Of a DNA stretch of 64,000 nucleotides, positions 45,826 to 57,197 are shown piece by piece (positions within the stretch are counted from its first letter, which is position 1; each line of letters starts with the position of its first letter). The position numbers and the translations under genes are program-made. Source of the DNA: Chrysemys picta bellii (lineage: Eukaryota > Chordata > Testudines > Emydidae); NCBI RefSeq assembly GCF_011386835.1, contig NC_088809.1:22389067-22453066 (forward strand), written 5' to 3'. The notes beneath the pieces are model-generated. The model saw nothing but the letters and a program-made list of their open reading frames with translations, ran no database searches and had not been told where the DNA came from.

Positions 45826-48424
45826 AGCTAGATCGAAGGCACCTATCTCACTATGTCTTTAAGTTCCAGAAGCAGAATTTGTAAATGCTTTAAATGTGTA
45901 TATTGGGAGTTATTTCCACAAGAGGTGCACATTTTACCTAAAGGAAACCCACACTCACTTTCCTTAGTGCCACAGCATGAAGGCTCAGAGGGCAGCAGTG
46001 CTTGTCACCAGGTATAAACTGTAAAAGGTATAATTTCCCGGCGCTCTTAATTCCAATTGGCATTTCTCTGCTGAACGTTTGGGGCTGTCATCTTGCTCAT
46101 TACTGACCCTGGAGTCGTGGGAGCCCAGTGGAAGGAAGTGTGAACCAGTTTCCATGCTGTTTTAACAGGCATAAAAAACAACCTTCACATTTCTGAGCTG
46201 TGCCAAACGTGTGCAGTTTTCCTTTTATTTGTACTTTCGGGTTACAGCTCCTAGCATCCAAGTGCTGGGAAAGCCTCAGCCGTATGTTACTTTTACCCAG
46301 GTTCTGCCATTTCTGTCAGATGCCGTCATACTTCTTTTCATGGAGGTTGATTTGTGAAGAAACACAAAGACAATTAGGGAAATCCCTGATTTACGTGCTC
46401 ACACTGAAAGTACAGCATTTAGTAAAGAGAATTAAAAAATGAATGTAACTAACTCCACACCCCTAGAAGGCTCAGATATTGCGTACGTGATCACTGGCTT
46501 GTCCATTCTGGATGATGTTCTGTATCCCTTGTGCCACACTCTTCAGGTTATTTGGAATCTGCCCTCGACTCTAGGTGCCACTTCCAGCCTTCCTGACTTC
46601 TGCAACGTTCCTCCTCTGAGGACTTTGTGCAGAGACAGTCCAGTCCATACTGTTCCAGTGACGTGCTTCCTTGCAGAGTCTTTAGGTACATAAATACTAC
46701 AATATGCAAGACAAAAACAGTACCTTTCGAAGGACACATGTGGGTTAAATATCTTCCCAAACATGTGCTTCCAAACTTCTTAGGGCTATGGGCTGATCGC
46801 TGTGCTCCCTGCCGAGGTGTGCACAGCGGGGAATTGGCCGTCCCTGCGCTACTATGTATGCTATTTAGTTGTCCTTGTGTATTATTTCTGTAATCAGCTG
46901 CAATCATCCTGTTCCTTATATGAGCCCTGGAGGGTTACCCTGGCTAAATATGCCTGTCCAAAAATCAATGGCCTCCACTTTGGCCTCACTTTTCCACTTT
47001 GCAGGCCTTCCATAATTGGATTATTGCAATGAATTATTCAGGAAATAGTCAATACAGCATGGTCTCTATCAATTTCCTTTAAATTCCCTGAAACACAGCC
47101 TCAGGGGTACTTGCTCTATTTATGGGGGAGGGGAGTCGTCTCTGCAGATTCGTATGGAGATAGGTTGAAAATGGAGAAGTGCCAGAAGCGATTTCAGCCT
47201 AACATCCTTCTCAAACCAAGCTCACTAAGGGCAATAACTTTGTATTCATTTTTGGGATAGATTTAAAGTCAGAGACTGTCAGATTTACAAAGGAGTCTAA
47301 CTGTTAAGTGACAGGTTTGCTGACTCAATCGCCAGTGTTTATTTACTTACCAGATGGCAGCTGCTGCGTTAAATCTAAGTCTGCATGTGTGTCTTGTACG
47401 TATCTTCCTAAAGCTGCACTGATTGTAGCTATTTCTTAACACGAGTTAAATCGAATAGACAAAAGTTGGTTTCATTTGAAACCAGTAATATGTTACTGGT
47501 CTGGCTGGAGAACAACTGCAATGGCTGCCCTTTGTCACTGTGGCTTCCCCCAGCGTCAGGAAGCTGCATGAACCGGATCCCGTGCTAGGCAACGTTTGCA
47601 ATTTTGGAAGCAGCATGAGAGGATGAGATGAGCTCGTGGGCCGCTACGCTGGTTTATAAGCTTTGGGTAACGGGAAAAATATTTATAGTAAACAAGCAAC
47701 ATATTTTCAGCCCCAGGAAAGTATCCACAGAGAAGTATGAATATACTCACAAGGACTGGATGGCTCAGCTCAGACAGACCCGCTCTGCATCGCAAGAAGC
47801 AGAAGTGCGAGAGAAAGGAAGAAATAAGCTCCTCTGTATTGCACTGTCATGGGGAAACAAGTCCTTTCAAACCACTTTCCCCTTTGATTCCACAGACACT
47901 GTGGAGTCAGTCACAGCTCCCAGGAGGATGGTGTGAAAAGGCGGCTCCTTGTCAGCATTTCCAAAAGAGCACTTGCAGTACCACAGCAGTGCTTGCCGCC
48001 AAAACGGAGGGCTGGTTAGTTCTTTATCAAAGATCTGGGGAATGTTTGGAGAGAGACTGCCAGAACCGCTTTGCAGTGCAGGGCTTCTAAAGCAACAACA
48101 GCAACCAGATCCGTTGCCCTCAACAGACGGCAGACCAGAGCATACAAACATACAGCCTGCCATCTACTTCTTCGGACAGTGTCCGATCCAATGCCCAGCA
48201 GGAGTTGATGTCAGTGATCAGGCCTTACGTTAGCTACTCGGGCTTCAGTCACTGATTCCCCCAGAGAGAGGCCTTCCCATTTCCGTGCTCTCAAGAAAAC
48301 TGCTTGTGGAACGGCTGACATTTCTACAGGAGAAAAAGTCCTAGTAAAAATCTTGATGTCTTTGAATTGACAGTCTAGAAGGTGAACAGGGGATAACGTA
48401 TCACAGTGCATATTAAAAAAAAAA

Positions 48425-48625
48425 AAGCTAGTGGAGCATGAGATCCGAATTCACGTCTTGGCTCTATTCTCAGCTCTGACACCAATTTACTGTGTGTGTA
48501 CTTGGGCATGTCTCTCAACCTCTGTACCTCAGTTTTTCCATCTCTAAAATGGATACAATGCTTACCTGTTAAGTGCTCTGAGATCCTCAGATGGAAGGTG
48601 CTGCAGAAATGCAAAGTATTATTCG
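48425..48625 (+). repeat. MIR-like SINE
   Basis: Nearly full-length copy: 'gggcatgtctctcaacctct', 'gtacctcagtttttccatct', 'ctaaaatggatacaatgctt', 'agtgctctgagatcctcaga' and 'tgcaaagtattatt' occur in the order of MIR-type CORE-SINEs. Confidence 0.75.
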
Positions 48626-49454
48626 CTGGGAACAAAAGCCAGGATAGGAAGAGATTCAGTTACTCAGCCAGTGAGGTCCAGCAAGAGTCAATAAGACTAT
48701 TTCAATTTAAAGGGACACAAACAACTTCAACTCTAGCGAAATCCAATTTTTCAGTTAAAAAAGTTTCAGATACCACTCCTGCCTGAGTCTCCCTACAATT
48801 CTAGTGGCGTTACAACGACAATATTTTAAGTGCTTTTCTTTCCCCTGAAGCTGCGTGAAAAACCTCATACAAACAGAGGGAGAAACTGACTATACAAGGG
48901 AAAGAGTGGAACGGTCTATGCAGAATGTGCAGCCAAATACACCAAGGAAACAAACTACAAAAACGATACAGTCATGGCAGGTGTTACAGGTAAACAACAG
49001 TAAGTAAAGAAAAGTGCCGATGGCAGTCTGTCCATGGAATGAAGCAGAGATGTGCATGAGGGTCTGAGTCTGGTGTTCAGGTAGGATTTCCTTTCGTTCT
49101 GCAAAGCAGCCAAGGCTGCATGAGAGTCGTGAGTCTGAGTAAAAGAAATTATCGTAATGTTTCGGTGGCGAGATTAAGAGCCACAGAAGTCGCTCAGCAG
49201 CTGGGACCCTGTGAGAGAAAGTGCCGGCTGACTGAGGGTTTGAACACAGCGACTCGCTCAAGCCGGTGAGCTGTCAGCTTTAGAGTTGATTTGCTGGTTA
49301 ATATCCACCCCTGCTTAAAAGGAAAAACAGGAACTACGCACATACCATAAACACACAAAGGCTAGGAAAAAATATCTCGTGTCTGTTCCACTTATTTCTC
49401 TCCCAACAAGGAAATAACTCACTCCTGGAGTCCAATCTTTCCTGTTTGGAAGCA

Positions 49455-49640
49455 ATTACAATAACAAATAATATTTACAAACATGATCTAACACCCCCAT
49501 TAGACAGATATTGGCAGCCCAATTTTACATGTGGGGAAACAGGCAGAGAGGTTAAATACACCCAAGGCAGGAGACTATACCAAAGATGGGCTCCTAATTT
49601 GCAGCACAGTTCCTGAACTCCAATCCCAGAGACCCTTCCT
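49455..49640 (-). repeat. MIR-like SINE (minus strand)
   Basis: The plus strand shows 'ccaattttacatgtggggaa', 'acaggcagagaggttaaata', 'gggctcctaatttgcagc' and 'ctgaactccaatcccag', the reverse complement of the MIR 3' half and core. Confidence 0.65.
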
Positions 49641-51683
49641 CTTCCCCTGAAACAAGCTGGCCTTTTAGCTCTGTCACGGTTATCAATTCCAACTAAGGAG
49701 CTCTACACTATGGGTTATATACTTCACACCACTTAGCCATAGAACAGCTTCAGGGTGGTTTTTCCCTGCTACCAGAGGCAATCTAAAGCATCACAGCAGA
49801 CAGTGCTCTGGGAGCTCAGTATTAGTCCTCTGGCTTCCCTGGCACTTGCAATTCAAGCCTTAAAACCCATCACTCGTTGGAAGTGTCGGCTAACGGGAGC
49901 GTGATGGTTCAGGGTGAACAGCTCAGAATCTGGCTGCTCATAAATAATTCAGTTCCACGGTTTAGAAGAGTGATGCTAAGGGCACTCTTAGCAAGTTGGA
50001 TAAACTACATACTTCTCTAGTACAAAGCTGCTCAAAGTGAAGACAGACACTAGTTCCTCCATCCCAGGGTGGACAGAAAAGGGGTCTCAGCACAGTGTGA
50101 ACTCTCTAACATTACAAAGCTCAAAACAAGCACTTTTGCAAGGCTGCACATTCCAGGGACTCTGCATACTTCACGTAGTCATTTAATTATCCCGTTCAAT
50201 AGCTCAATTAAGTTATGTAAGGATCTCAACTCTGCACTCCCAGGACCGGATGCTCTCTAAGCGGGGGGAGAAGCAAGAAGGGACATTCCGAGACAAACAG
50301 CGTTACACTTCTGGGGTACAAATCACCCTTGCAATGGGACTTTCAATCCCATTCTGGGGGCGAGCATAGACCATCTCATCCCTGCTGCTTTTAAAAGTAC
50401 TCATTTCACAGACTGGCACCTGTGAACGGTGATCTTATTAACAGATCCTTGCTTTGAACTGTGATTATTTCCCCTTTCCCAAGCAACTGGCCACACACTT
50501 CAGAGAATGCATCTGAGTTCAGGTAAAGCTTTGCACACACGCAGAGAGAATGACTTCCAAAGCAGAGCTGGAGAGTGCCTGGCTGTAAGCAGAATGTTTT
50601 GGCATCACTTGGGTTCACCTGACAGACGATCCCTTGTTCAATTGCTAAAAATCCTAAAGACACACAGGAGGCTGCCACCGAGATAGAATCGCTACAGAGG
50701 ATCCGGGGTGGGATACAAGGTAATTCAGGAAAACAAATGACATGGAAAAAAATGTATAAAGAACTTTGTTTCACAGCTGCTGGCTTTAAAGTCTATGAAC
50801 TCTGAATCTGGGAATCAGTCAGGACCCCTTAAAGTTACAAGTTTAGTCCATTCTAAACCCTATTTTTGACACATTATCCTTTCCCCAAAATGGAAAAATA
50901 CTACTGGCCTGAAACTTACATTAGTGTTCCATTTTATTTACCAAACCTGTATGCAGCAAAAGCATCTAGTTTGAGTACCAGCTCTGGGACTCTTGCTGTA
51001 GAAAATGAAAACCCGGCTAAGGGTGTGGAAAACATCCATATGCCATCCAACAGGATGTGGAAAATGGAGGAGAGGCACTTTGGGTGGAATGCTCCACCAT
51101 TTGACCTTATAAAGATGTAGATTTAAAACTTGGTTCCACTCTACACTCTGTAAAGAAACAGAAAGTAAGTTCGATAAAACTGAGTGCTGGGGGCCATGAG
51201 GTCTGCCTAAGACTTGCGCTATTTGTAAATTACTGTGGTTTAGAGAAGTGCACAAGAGAATGTCCCTCAGTTTTAACTAGCCTCAGACAGTTCATCAGAT
51301 GTGTAGTAGACAAGAGATACCAGATCTGCATATATATAGTTTAATTTCCTGAAATAATCAGAGAACTAGGTTTAGACTTTTAAATACAAATGGATCATAG
51401 CTCCTGGGTATTTATGACTCAGCGCATGCTGGTTCTGTCACATTTCTTTTTTAATCCGTTTTCCCTGCTGGAGTGAGTCTAATAACCCATCTATAGCCCC
51501 TCTCCCTAGATGGCTCTAAAACCTCTCCATAGCAGATTGAAGCAACCATCAAAGGCGCACCACCAACCCAGTAGTCACACGGAGCTGGTAACTAGTGGCA
51601 TTGAAGAAATTTGGTTGGGGCTAACTCAAATGTTTCATTTAAAAGTCACACTGGTATATTGCAAAGAAAGCCTTCCAAATGCG

Positions 51684-51884
51684 CAGGGCCGGCTCCAGGG
51701 TTTTGGCCACTCCAAGCAGCCACAAAAAAGCCGCGATCGTGATCTGCAGTGGCAATTCGGCAGAAGGTCCTTCGCTCCTAGCAGGAGTAAGGGACCGTCT
51801 GCCGAATAGCTGGACCTGCCGCCCCTGTCCGGAGTGGCCGCCCCAAGCACCAGCTAGCCAAGCTGGTGCCTGGAGCTGGCCCTG
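51684..51884. mobile_element. 201-bp hAT MITE with cagggccggctcc ends
   Basis: Starts CAGGGCCGGCTCCAGG and ends, on the opposite strand, CAGGGCCAGCTCCAGG (one mismatch in 16). Flanking 8-mers CAAATGCG (51676-51683) and CAAATGGG (51885-51892) agree at 7 of 8, a hAT-type target duplication. The interior holds an inverted pair 'cggcagaaggtcc' / 'ggaccgtctgccg'. Non-coding. Confidence 0.9.
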
Positions 51885-52000
51885 CAAATGGGACCAGACA
51901 CAGTGCTGCCTGACTGAGTCTGCAGACAGACAGAAAAGTTGCCCTGAGAGATGTGATCCACCCCGTATTTTTCTCAGTGAGTGTTAACTCTGTAGTAGAG

Positions 52001-52440
52001 CCTGTCAGGAATTTTCTGACGAAAACTTTGTATTTTCAAAATATTTTTGAGTTGGGGATTCATAGAAACTGTTTTAGGAAAGGGTTGGTTTTGGACAAAG
52101 TTTCCCATTTTGAAAAAAAATTGAGAAAAAAAGTTTCTAAATTGTCTACTCTAAACCACCCACTTTGACATTTTCAAAACAAAGCTTTGTCTTAATGTGA
52201 AGCAACTTTTCATTTGAAATTTTAGTTAAGTTATACTAAAAAAGTAAACAGTATCTTTAAAAGGTCAAAATCAACATTTCAATTGACCCAATTTGAAAGT
52301 TATTTTCAATTACTGGTTTGTGAAATTTTTCAAGATTTAAACTTTTTGCCCCAATTCAGGATGGGAAACTTTTTTGAAATCCTGAAAATGCTCAGGGGAT
52401 GAGAAAACAGTTTCCCACCTAGCTCCCCTGTGTAGTCTAT
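52001..52440. repeat. AT-rich unclassified turtle repeat
   Basis: About 440 bp of tttgaaa/tttcaaa-rich sequence ('ccattttgaaaaaaaattga', 'ttttcatttgaaattttagt', 'caatttgaaagttattttca') ending 'gtttcccacctagctcccct'. Composition is sharply different from both sides. I recognise the style from turtle genomic DNA but cannot classify it. Confidence 0.55.
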
Positions 52441-52500
52441 GGCAATTTAAAGTATTGGAGCATAAGCTTTCGTGCGTGAATACCCACTTAAGTCAGATCT
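52441..52500 (-). mobile_element. Second Penelope-like end, hammerhead core broken
   Basis: The minus strand reads 'aagtgggtattcacgcacga' then 'aagcttatgctccaatact', homologous to the end at 31237 (hairpin, GAAA, AGC-TTAT-GCT-C). The CTGATGA core has become CTGACTTA and the hairpin carries a mismatch (GTGGGT against ACGCAC). Confidence 0.55.
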
Positions 52501-52910
52501 CACCGCTGGTCATTTTAGCCAAAACCACTCAGCTACTCAGAGATTGTATGCAGAATCTGGGTAGTGCCGTCACTGCTCCTTCGTCATTACTCACCATTTT
52601 ATCTTCAACCCCACGCAGATAGCAGTTCATTATCAGCACATATATTCTCAACACATCATTTGCCCAGCCTAAAAGTAGTAGTTGCTAATCAGAGCTTTAA
52701 ATTAGTCACCTGGATTCATCCTCCCTAGATCACAGAATCACAGAATAGCAGGGTTGGAAGAGACCTCAGGAGGTCATCTAGTCCAACCCCCTGCTCAAAG
52801 CAGGACCAACACCAACTAAATCATCCCAGCCAGGGCTTTGTTAAGCCTGACCTTAAAAACCTCTAAGAAAGGAGATTCCACCACCTCCCTAGGTAACCCA
52901 TTCCAGTGCT

Positions 52911-53606
52911 TCACCACCCTCCTAGTGCAATAGTTTTTCGTAATATCCAACCTAGACCTCCCCCACTGCAACTTGAGACCATTGCTCCTTGTTCTGTCAT
53001 CTGCCACCACTGAGAACAGTCTAGATCCATCCTCTTTGGAACCCCTTTCAGGTAGTTGAAAGCAGCTATCAAATCCCCCCTCATTCTTCTCTTCTGCAGA
53101 CTAAATAACCCCAGTCCCCCCAGCCTCTCTTTGTAAGTCATGTGCCCCAGCCCCCTAATCATTTTCCTTGCCCTCCGCTGGACTCTCTCCAATTTGTCCA
53201 CATCCTTTCTGTAGTGGGGGGACCAAAACTGGACGCAATACTCCAGGTGTGGCCTCACCAGTGCTGAATAGAGGGGAAAAATCACTTCCCTCGATCTGCT
53301 GGCAATGCTCGTACTAATGCAGCCCAATATGCCATTGGCCTTCTTGGCAACAAGGGCACACTGCTGACTCATATCCAGCTTCTTGTCCACTGTAATCCCC
53401 AGATCCTTTTCTGCAGAACTGCTGCTTAGCCAGTCAGTACACAGTCTGTAGTGGTGCATGGGATTCTTCCTTCCTAAGTGCAGGACTCTGCACCTGTTCT
53501 TGTTGAACCTCATCAGATTTCTTTTGGCCCAATCCTCCAATTTGTCTAGGTCACTCTGGACCCTATCCCTACCCTCCAGCATATCTACCTCTCCCCCCAT
53601 CTGCAA
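52911..53606 (-). pseudogene. CR1 RT, C-terminal part with damaged active site
   Basis: 231-codon frame beginning just after the motif C region and including DKLEDWAKRNLMRFN, CRVLHLGRKNP, EKDLGITVDKKLDMS, LVRPHLEYCVQFW and [14 protein letters not shown], the standard CR1 C-terminal landmarks. At 53590-53605 the minus strand encodes KFAD followed by glycine codons instead of KFADDTKL: about 12 bases are missing, removing the second catalytic Asp. Confidence 0.88.
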
Positions 53607-53791
53607 ACTTCCTGAGGGTGCAATTCATCCCATCATCCAGATCATTAATAAAGATGTTGAACAAAACCGGCCCCAGCACCGACCCCTGGGGCACTCCACT
53701 TGATACCGGCTGTCAACTAGACATTGAGCCATTGATCACTACCCATTGAGCCCAACAATTTAGCCAGCTTTCTATCCACCTTATAGTCCAT

Positions 53792-54781
53792 TCAGCCAAT
53801 CCATACTTTTTTTAACTTGCTGGCAAGAATACTGTGGGAGACTGTATCAAAAGCTTTGCTAAAGTCAAGATATATCACATCCACCACTTTCCCCATATCC
53901 ACAGATCCAATTATCTCATCATAGAAGGCAATCAGGTTGGTCAGGCATGACTTGCCCTTGGTGAATCCATGTTGACTGTTCCTGATCACCTTCCTCTCCT
54001 CCAAGTGCTTCAAAATGAATTCCTTGAGGACCTGCCCCATGATTTTGCCAGGGACTGACATGAGGCTGTAGTTCCCCGTGTTCTCTTTCTTCCCTTTTTT
54101 AAATATGGGCACTATATTTGCCCTTTTCCAATCGTCCAGGACCTCCCCCGATTGCCACGAATTTTCAAAGATAGTGGCCAATGGCTCTGCAATCACATCA
54201 GCCAGCTCTCTCAGCACTCTTGGATGCATTAGATCTGGACCCATGGACCTGTGCATGTCCAGCTTTTCTAAATAGTCCTTAACCTGTTCTTTCCCCACTG
54301 AGGGCTGCTCACCTCCTCCCCATACTGTGCTGCCCAATGCAGCAGTCTGGGAGCTGACCTTGTCTGTGAAGACTGAGGCAAAAAAAGCATTGAGTACTTC
54401 AACTTTTTCCACATTATCTGTCACTATTTTGCCTCCCCCATTCAGTAAGGGTCCTACACTTTCCTTGTCCTCCTTCTTGTTGATAACATACCTGTAGAAA
54501 CCCTTCTTGTTACCCTTCACATTCCTTGCTAGCTGCAACTCCAATTGTGCCTTGGCCTTCCTGATTACACCCCTGCATGCTCTAGCAATATTTTTATACT
54601 CCTCCCTAGTCATCTGTCCAAATTTCCACTTCTTGTAAGCTTCCTTTTTGAGTTTAAGCTCACCAAAGATTCCACTGTTAAGCCAAGCTGGTTGCCTGCC
54701 ATATTTGCTATTCTTTCTGCACATTGGGATGCAAAAGATCATGCAACAGAGATCCTGTGTGCTCAGATCTCTTCCTGCCAC
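53792..54781 (-). pseudogene. CR1 RT, N-terminal part
   Basis: 329-codon frame with KEAYKKWK near the start, [32 protein letters not shown] (normally KSMGPDG), [32 protein letters not shown] and motif [14 protein letters not shown] near the end. A frameshift after motif A separates it from motif B ([11 protein letters not shown], readable on the minus strand about 53705-53670) and from the C-terminal frame. Confidence 0.9.
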
Positions 54782-55799
54782 CTAGGCATTCTATTTCTCC
54801 TGAATCCACAGAGAGACTCCATGAGATAGCAAAGGAAGGAGCGGAGAACAAGCAGTGAGGCTTGGGAAGACACTGTCTCCCCCCACCCCAACTGACTATA
54901 GTCAGAAAAGATAGTATAGTGGCAGGGATCCCCATGGTGCAGGTGCCCTGGGAAGTTCCCTGCTAGAGCAACTCCGGTGCAGTCATGCTTCTGGGGACAC
55001 AGGTTGCGTGGCTAGAAAGCGTATCTGATATGGAGGCACAGCCTCCATGCAGATGGCCTTAACTCCTGCACCTTGCCAGCAATCTGGAAGGTTTGGATCC
55101 AGGGGTCCTGTGGTCTATTCCATGGAGCCACACATCCCCCCCTCAGCCCACGTTAAATGGAATGATGGGGAGGAACTCTGTGAGGAGGCCCTTGGGGAGA
55201 GTCCTCCCCCAGAGCCATTTCTCACAGGGTGAGAGGAAGATCCAGGCCAATGGTGGCAAGAAACCAAACTAATAAAGCTGTTTTCCCTTTGCAGGCTAGC
55301 AAAGCAAAAGCAAAGGAGGAGTTGGTGTCAGGACAGCCCTTCCAGATGAGCTCATGGTTTTAAATCAGTCTTTGGAAAGATCATTTGTAGTCATATAGCC
55401 GGTATTCTCTGCTTTCGATTGTTACAGAGCTGTCGCCTCGGGTATAGCATTCCCTTCTCTCGCTCTCCACATAGCCTGCTCTGGAGAGAGACAAGTGCAA
55501 GATCCCATCATGCAACACAGACAGAATCTCCTGTTCATCAGATATGCATTCACTGAACAAACAAAGGGACACCACACCCAGGAGACCAAAGGAAGAGAGT
55601 AGAGAGCAATTCAGAAAGAAAGCAAAAGAAAGACTGTTCATGGAAACACACATTAAACAGCTGATCTGGAAATGAAATGCAAACAGCCAGCTCACACAAG
55701 TCCTCAACTCACCATGCATTTGTGATACAACACTGACTCTCAAAGCAAAACACTAGCGATACAGGGGGAACACAACCTAACACACAACAGTTCTGCTCT

Positions 55800-56015
55800 C
55801 CTTAGGGTGAATAAAAAAATGGATTTTAAAAATACAAATATTAAAATCAGATATTTGTATTTAAATCTTTTTTACATTTACATTAAGCACAGGTTTTTTT
55901 TTAAATATAAACCAATTTAAAATTAAAATTGAAATGAACAACCTATGTTAAGGCCTTAACTTATTATTAAAATCATTTCAATGAAATACAAAAAAATAAT
56001 ATTAAGAAATACATG
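55800..56015. repeat. ATTTAAA-rich unclassified repeat
   Basis: 'tggattttaaaaatacaaat', 'atcagatatttgtatttaaa' and 'aaaccaatttaaaattaaaa' give a very AT-rich block with internal inverted pieces, of a kind common in turtle DNA. No coding capacity. Confidence 0.55.
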
Positions 56016-56205
56016 TTCGCTGCTTACAGAAAGGCAAACCACTCAACTGGTGGGAGTCACCAGCTGAGACCCTAGAACCAGAGTTTGCTCAAGTGCTAAC
56101 CCAGCTTTTCACAGCAGTAGCCTCTTCTGCCCGCTGTTGTTTCTACCAAGTTCAGAAAAACAGGACTGGGTGTGTATTTTTTGTTAATAAACAAGATTAC
56201 ATCAG

Positions 56206-56275
56206 TCCCAGACTCATAGAAATGACCCAGGTCATCTAGTCCCATCCCCCCGTGCAGAGGCATGATTAAGAATAC
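56206..56275 (-). repeat. CR1 3' tail fragment
   Basis: The plus strand reads 'gactcatagaaatgacccag', then 'gtcatctagtcccatccccc', a diverged reverse-complement CR1 3' end (compare 52745-52800). Confidence 0.6.
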
Positions 56276-56439
56276 CTAGACCAATGATACTCAGACTGAG
56301 TCTCGCAAGCAGCTCTTTAACGTGTGGCTCTTTGCAGCACCTGATATTAAAACACTGTATGATTTAATTGGTAACCAATCTGGATGCTTTTACTATGTTA
56401 TTAATCAATTGTAGTTCATCTAATAATACTGAGTCATTT

Positions 56440-56545
56440 TGTTGTGAGAATATTATATATACACACACACAAAAGAATATTACATTATATAATGTATATA
56501 ATAATATGTATATATCACACACATATATAAATAGATACACACTAA
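56440..56545 (+). repeat. AT-rich tract with (CA)n and (TATA)n
   Basis: Short CA repeats (56460-56472, 56515-56523) and TATA-rich runs (56449-56460, 56480-56530). Confidence 0.8.
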
Positions 56546-56577
56546 ATATGTCCCCATCATACTGTTATATAGGAATA

Positions 56578-56811
56578 CAGCGGAACCCCAATTATCCAAT
56601 CTAATTGGGACCAGGGCCAGATCGAATAACCAAAAACCTGGATAAACCGGAGAATGGGCAGCGGGACTCCTGCTGTCAGGCCTGCATGGCGGAGCTCCCA
56701 CTGCCCAGGGCTGACAGCCCAAGCCCCAGCTGCTGTCAGCCTTGGGTGGCTGGTGGTTTGGTTAATACAGAGAGCCGGATAAAGGAGGCTTGGTGAAACA
56801 GGGTTTTACAG
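56578..56811. mobile_element. Tigger/mariner-type MITE
   Basis: Ends CAGCGGAACCCC and, on the other strand, CTGTAAAACCCT, both variants of the Tigger-type CAGTRRAACCCC terminus. Flanked by TA on each side (56576-56577 and 56812-56813). The characteristic 'aattatccaat', 'gaataaccaaaaacctggat' and 'gccggataaagg' motifs are present. The 234-bp interior is non-coding. Confidence 0.82.
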
Positions 56812-57183
56812 TATATAGTACTATATAAATGAAACAATGAATTCACACTACTGTGGCTCTTTTGCGTAATGCTGATCACTAATTTAGCTCCTGAACCGGT
56901 AAGGTCAGAGTATCACTGACCTAGACCATCAAGAATATGCTTGACCCAGATCCCCAATTTCTCCTCCTAATAGAAACAACCCTGCAAGGTCCTGAACTTC
57001 AACTAACACCTCAAGTCAAAGGGACAACAATATTATTTTTAAATTCCCACTGATGAGGGTAAAGAGAAGAAGGAAAAAAAAAAGAAAGATCCTTGTGTGA
57101 ATACATTTGAAAATTTGTACGGCACCTAGATACCCCGGTGAAGAATGCAGTATACACTAGGCAGCACTTAAATGATAGCAATC

Positions 57184-57197
57184 ACACACACACACAC
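57184..57197 (+). repeat. Short (CA)n
   Basis: Seven CA dinucleotides. Confidence 0.8.

Larger units (their letters stand above)
52729..54790 (-). mobile_element. CR1 LINE, 5'-truncated
   Basis: Typical CR1 3' end: two octamers ATCACAGA (52729-52744, minus-strand tail TCTGTGAT), then 'cagggttggaagagacctca' and 'ggaggtcatctagtcca'. RT coding sequence extends up to about 54790, where homology stops; the endonuclease is lost. The RT is split between two frames. This is a different subfamily from the 11757 copy. Confidence 0.93.

Noticed and set aside
54545..54829. Plus-strand frame over the second CR1
   Set aside because: Antisense shadow of the CR1 RT.
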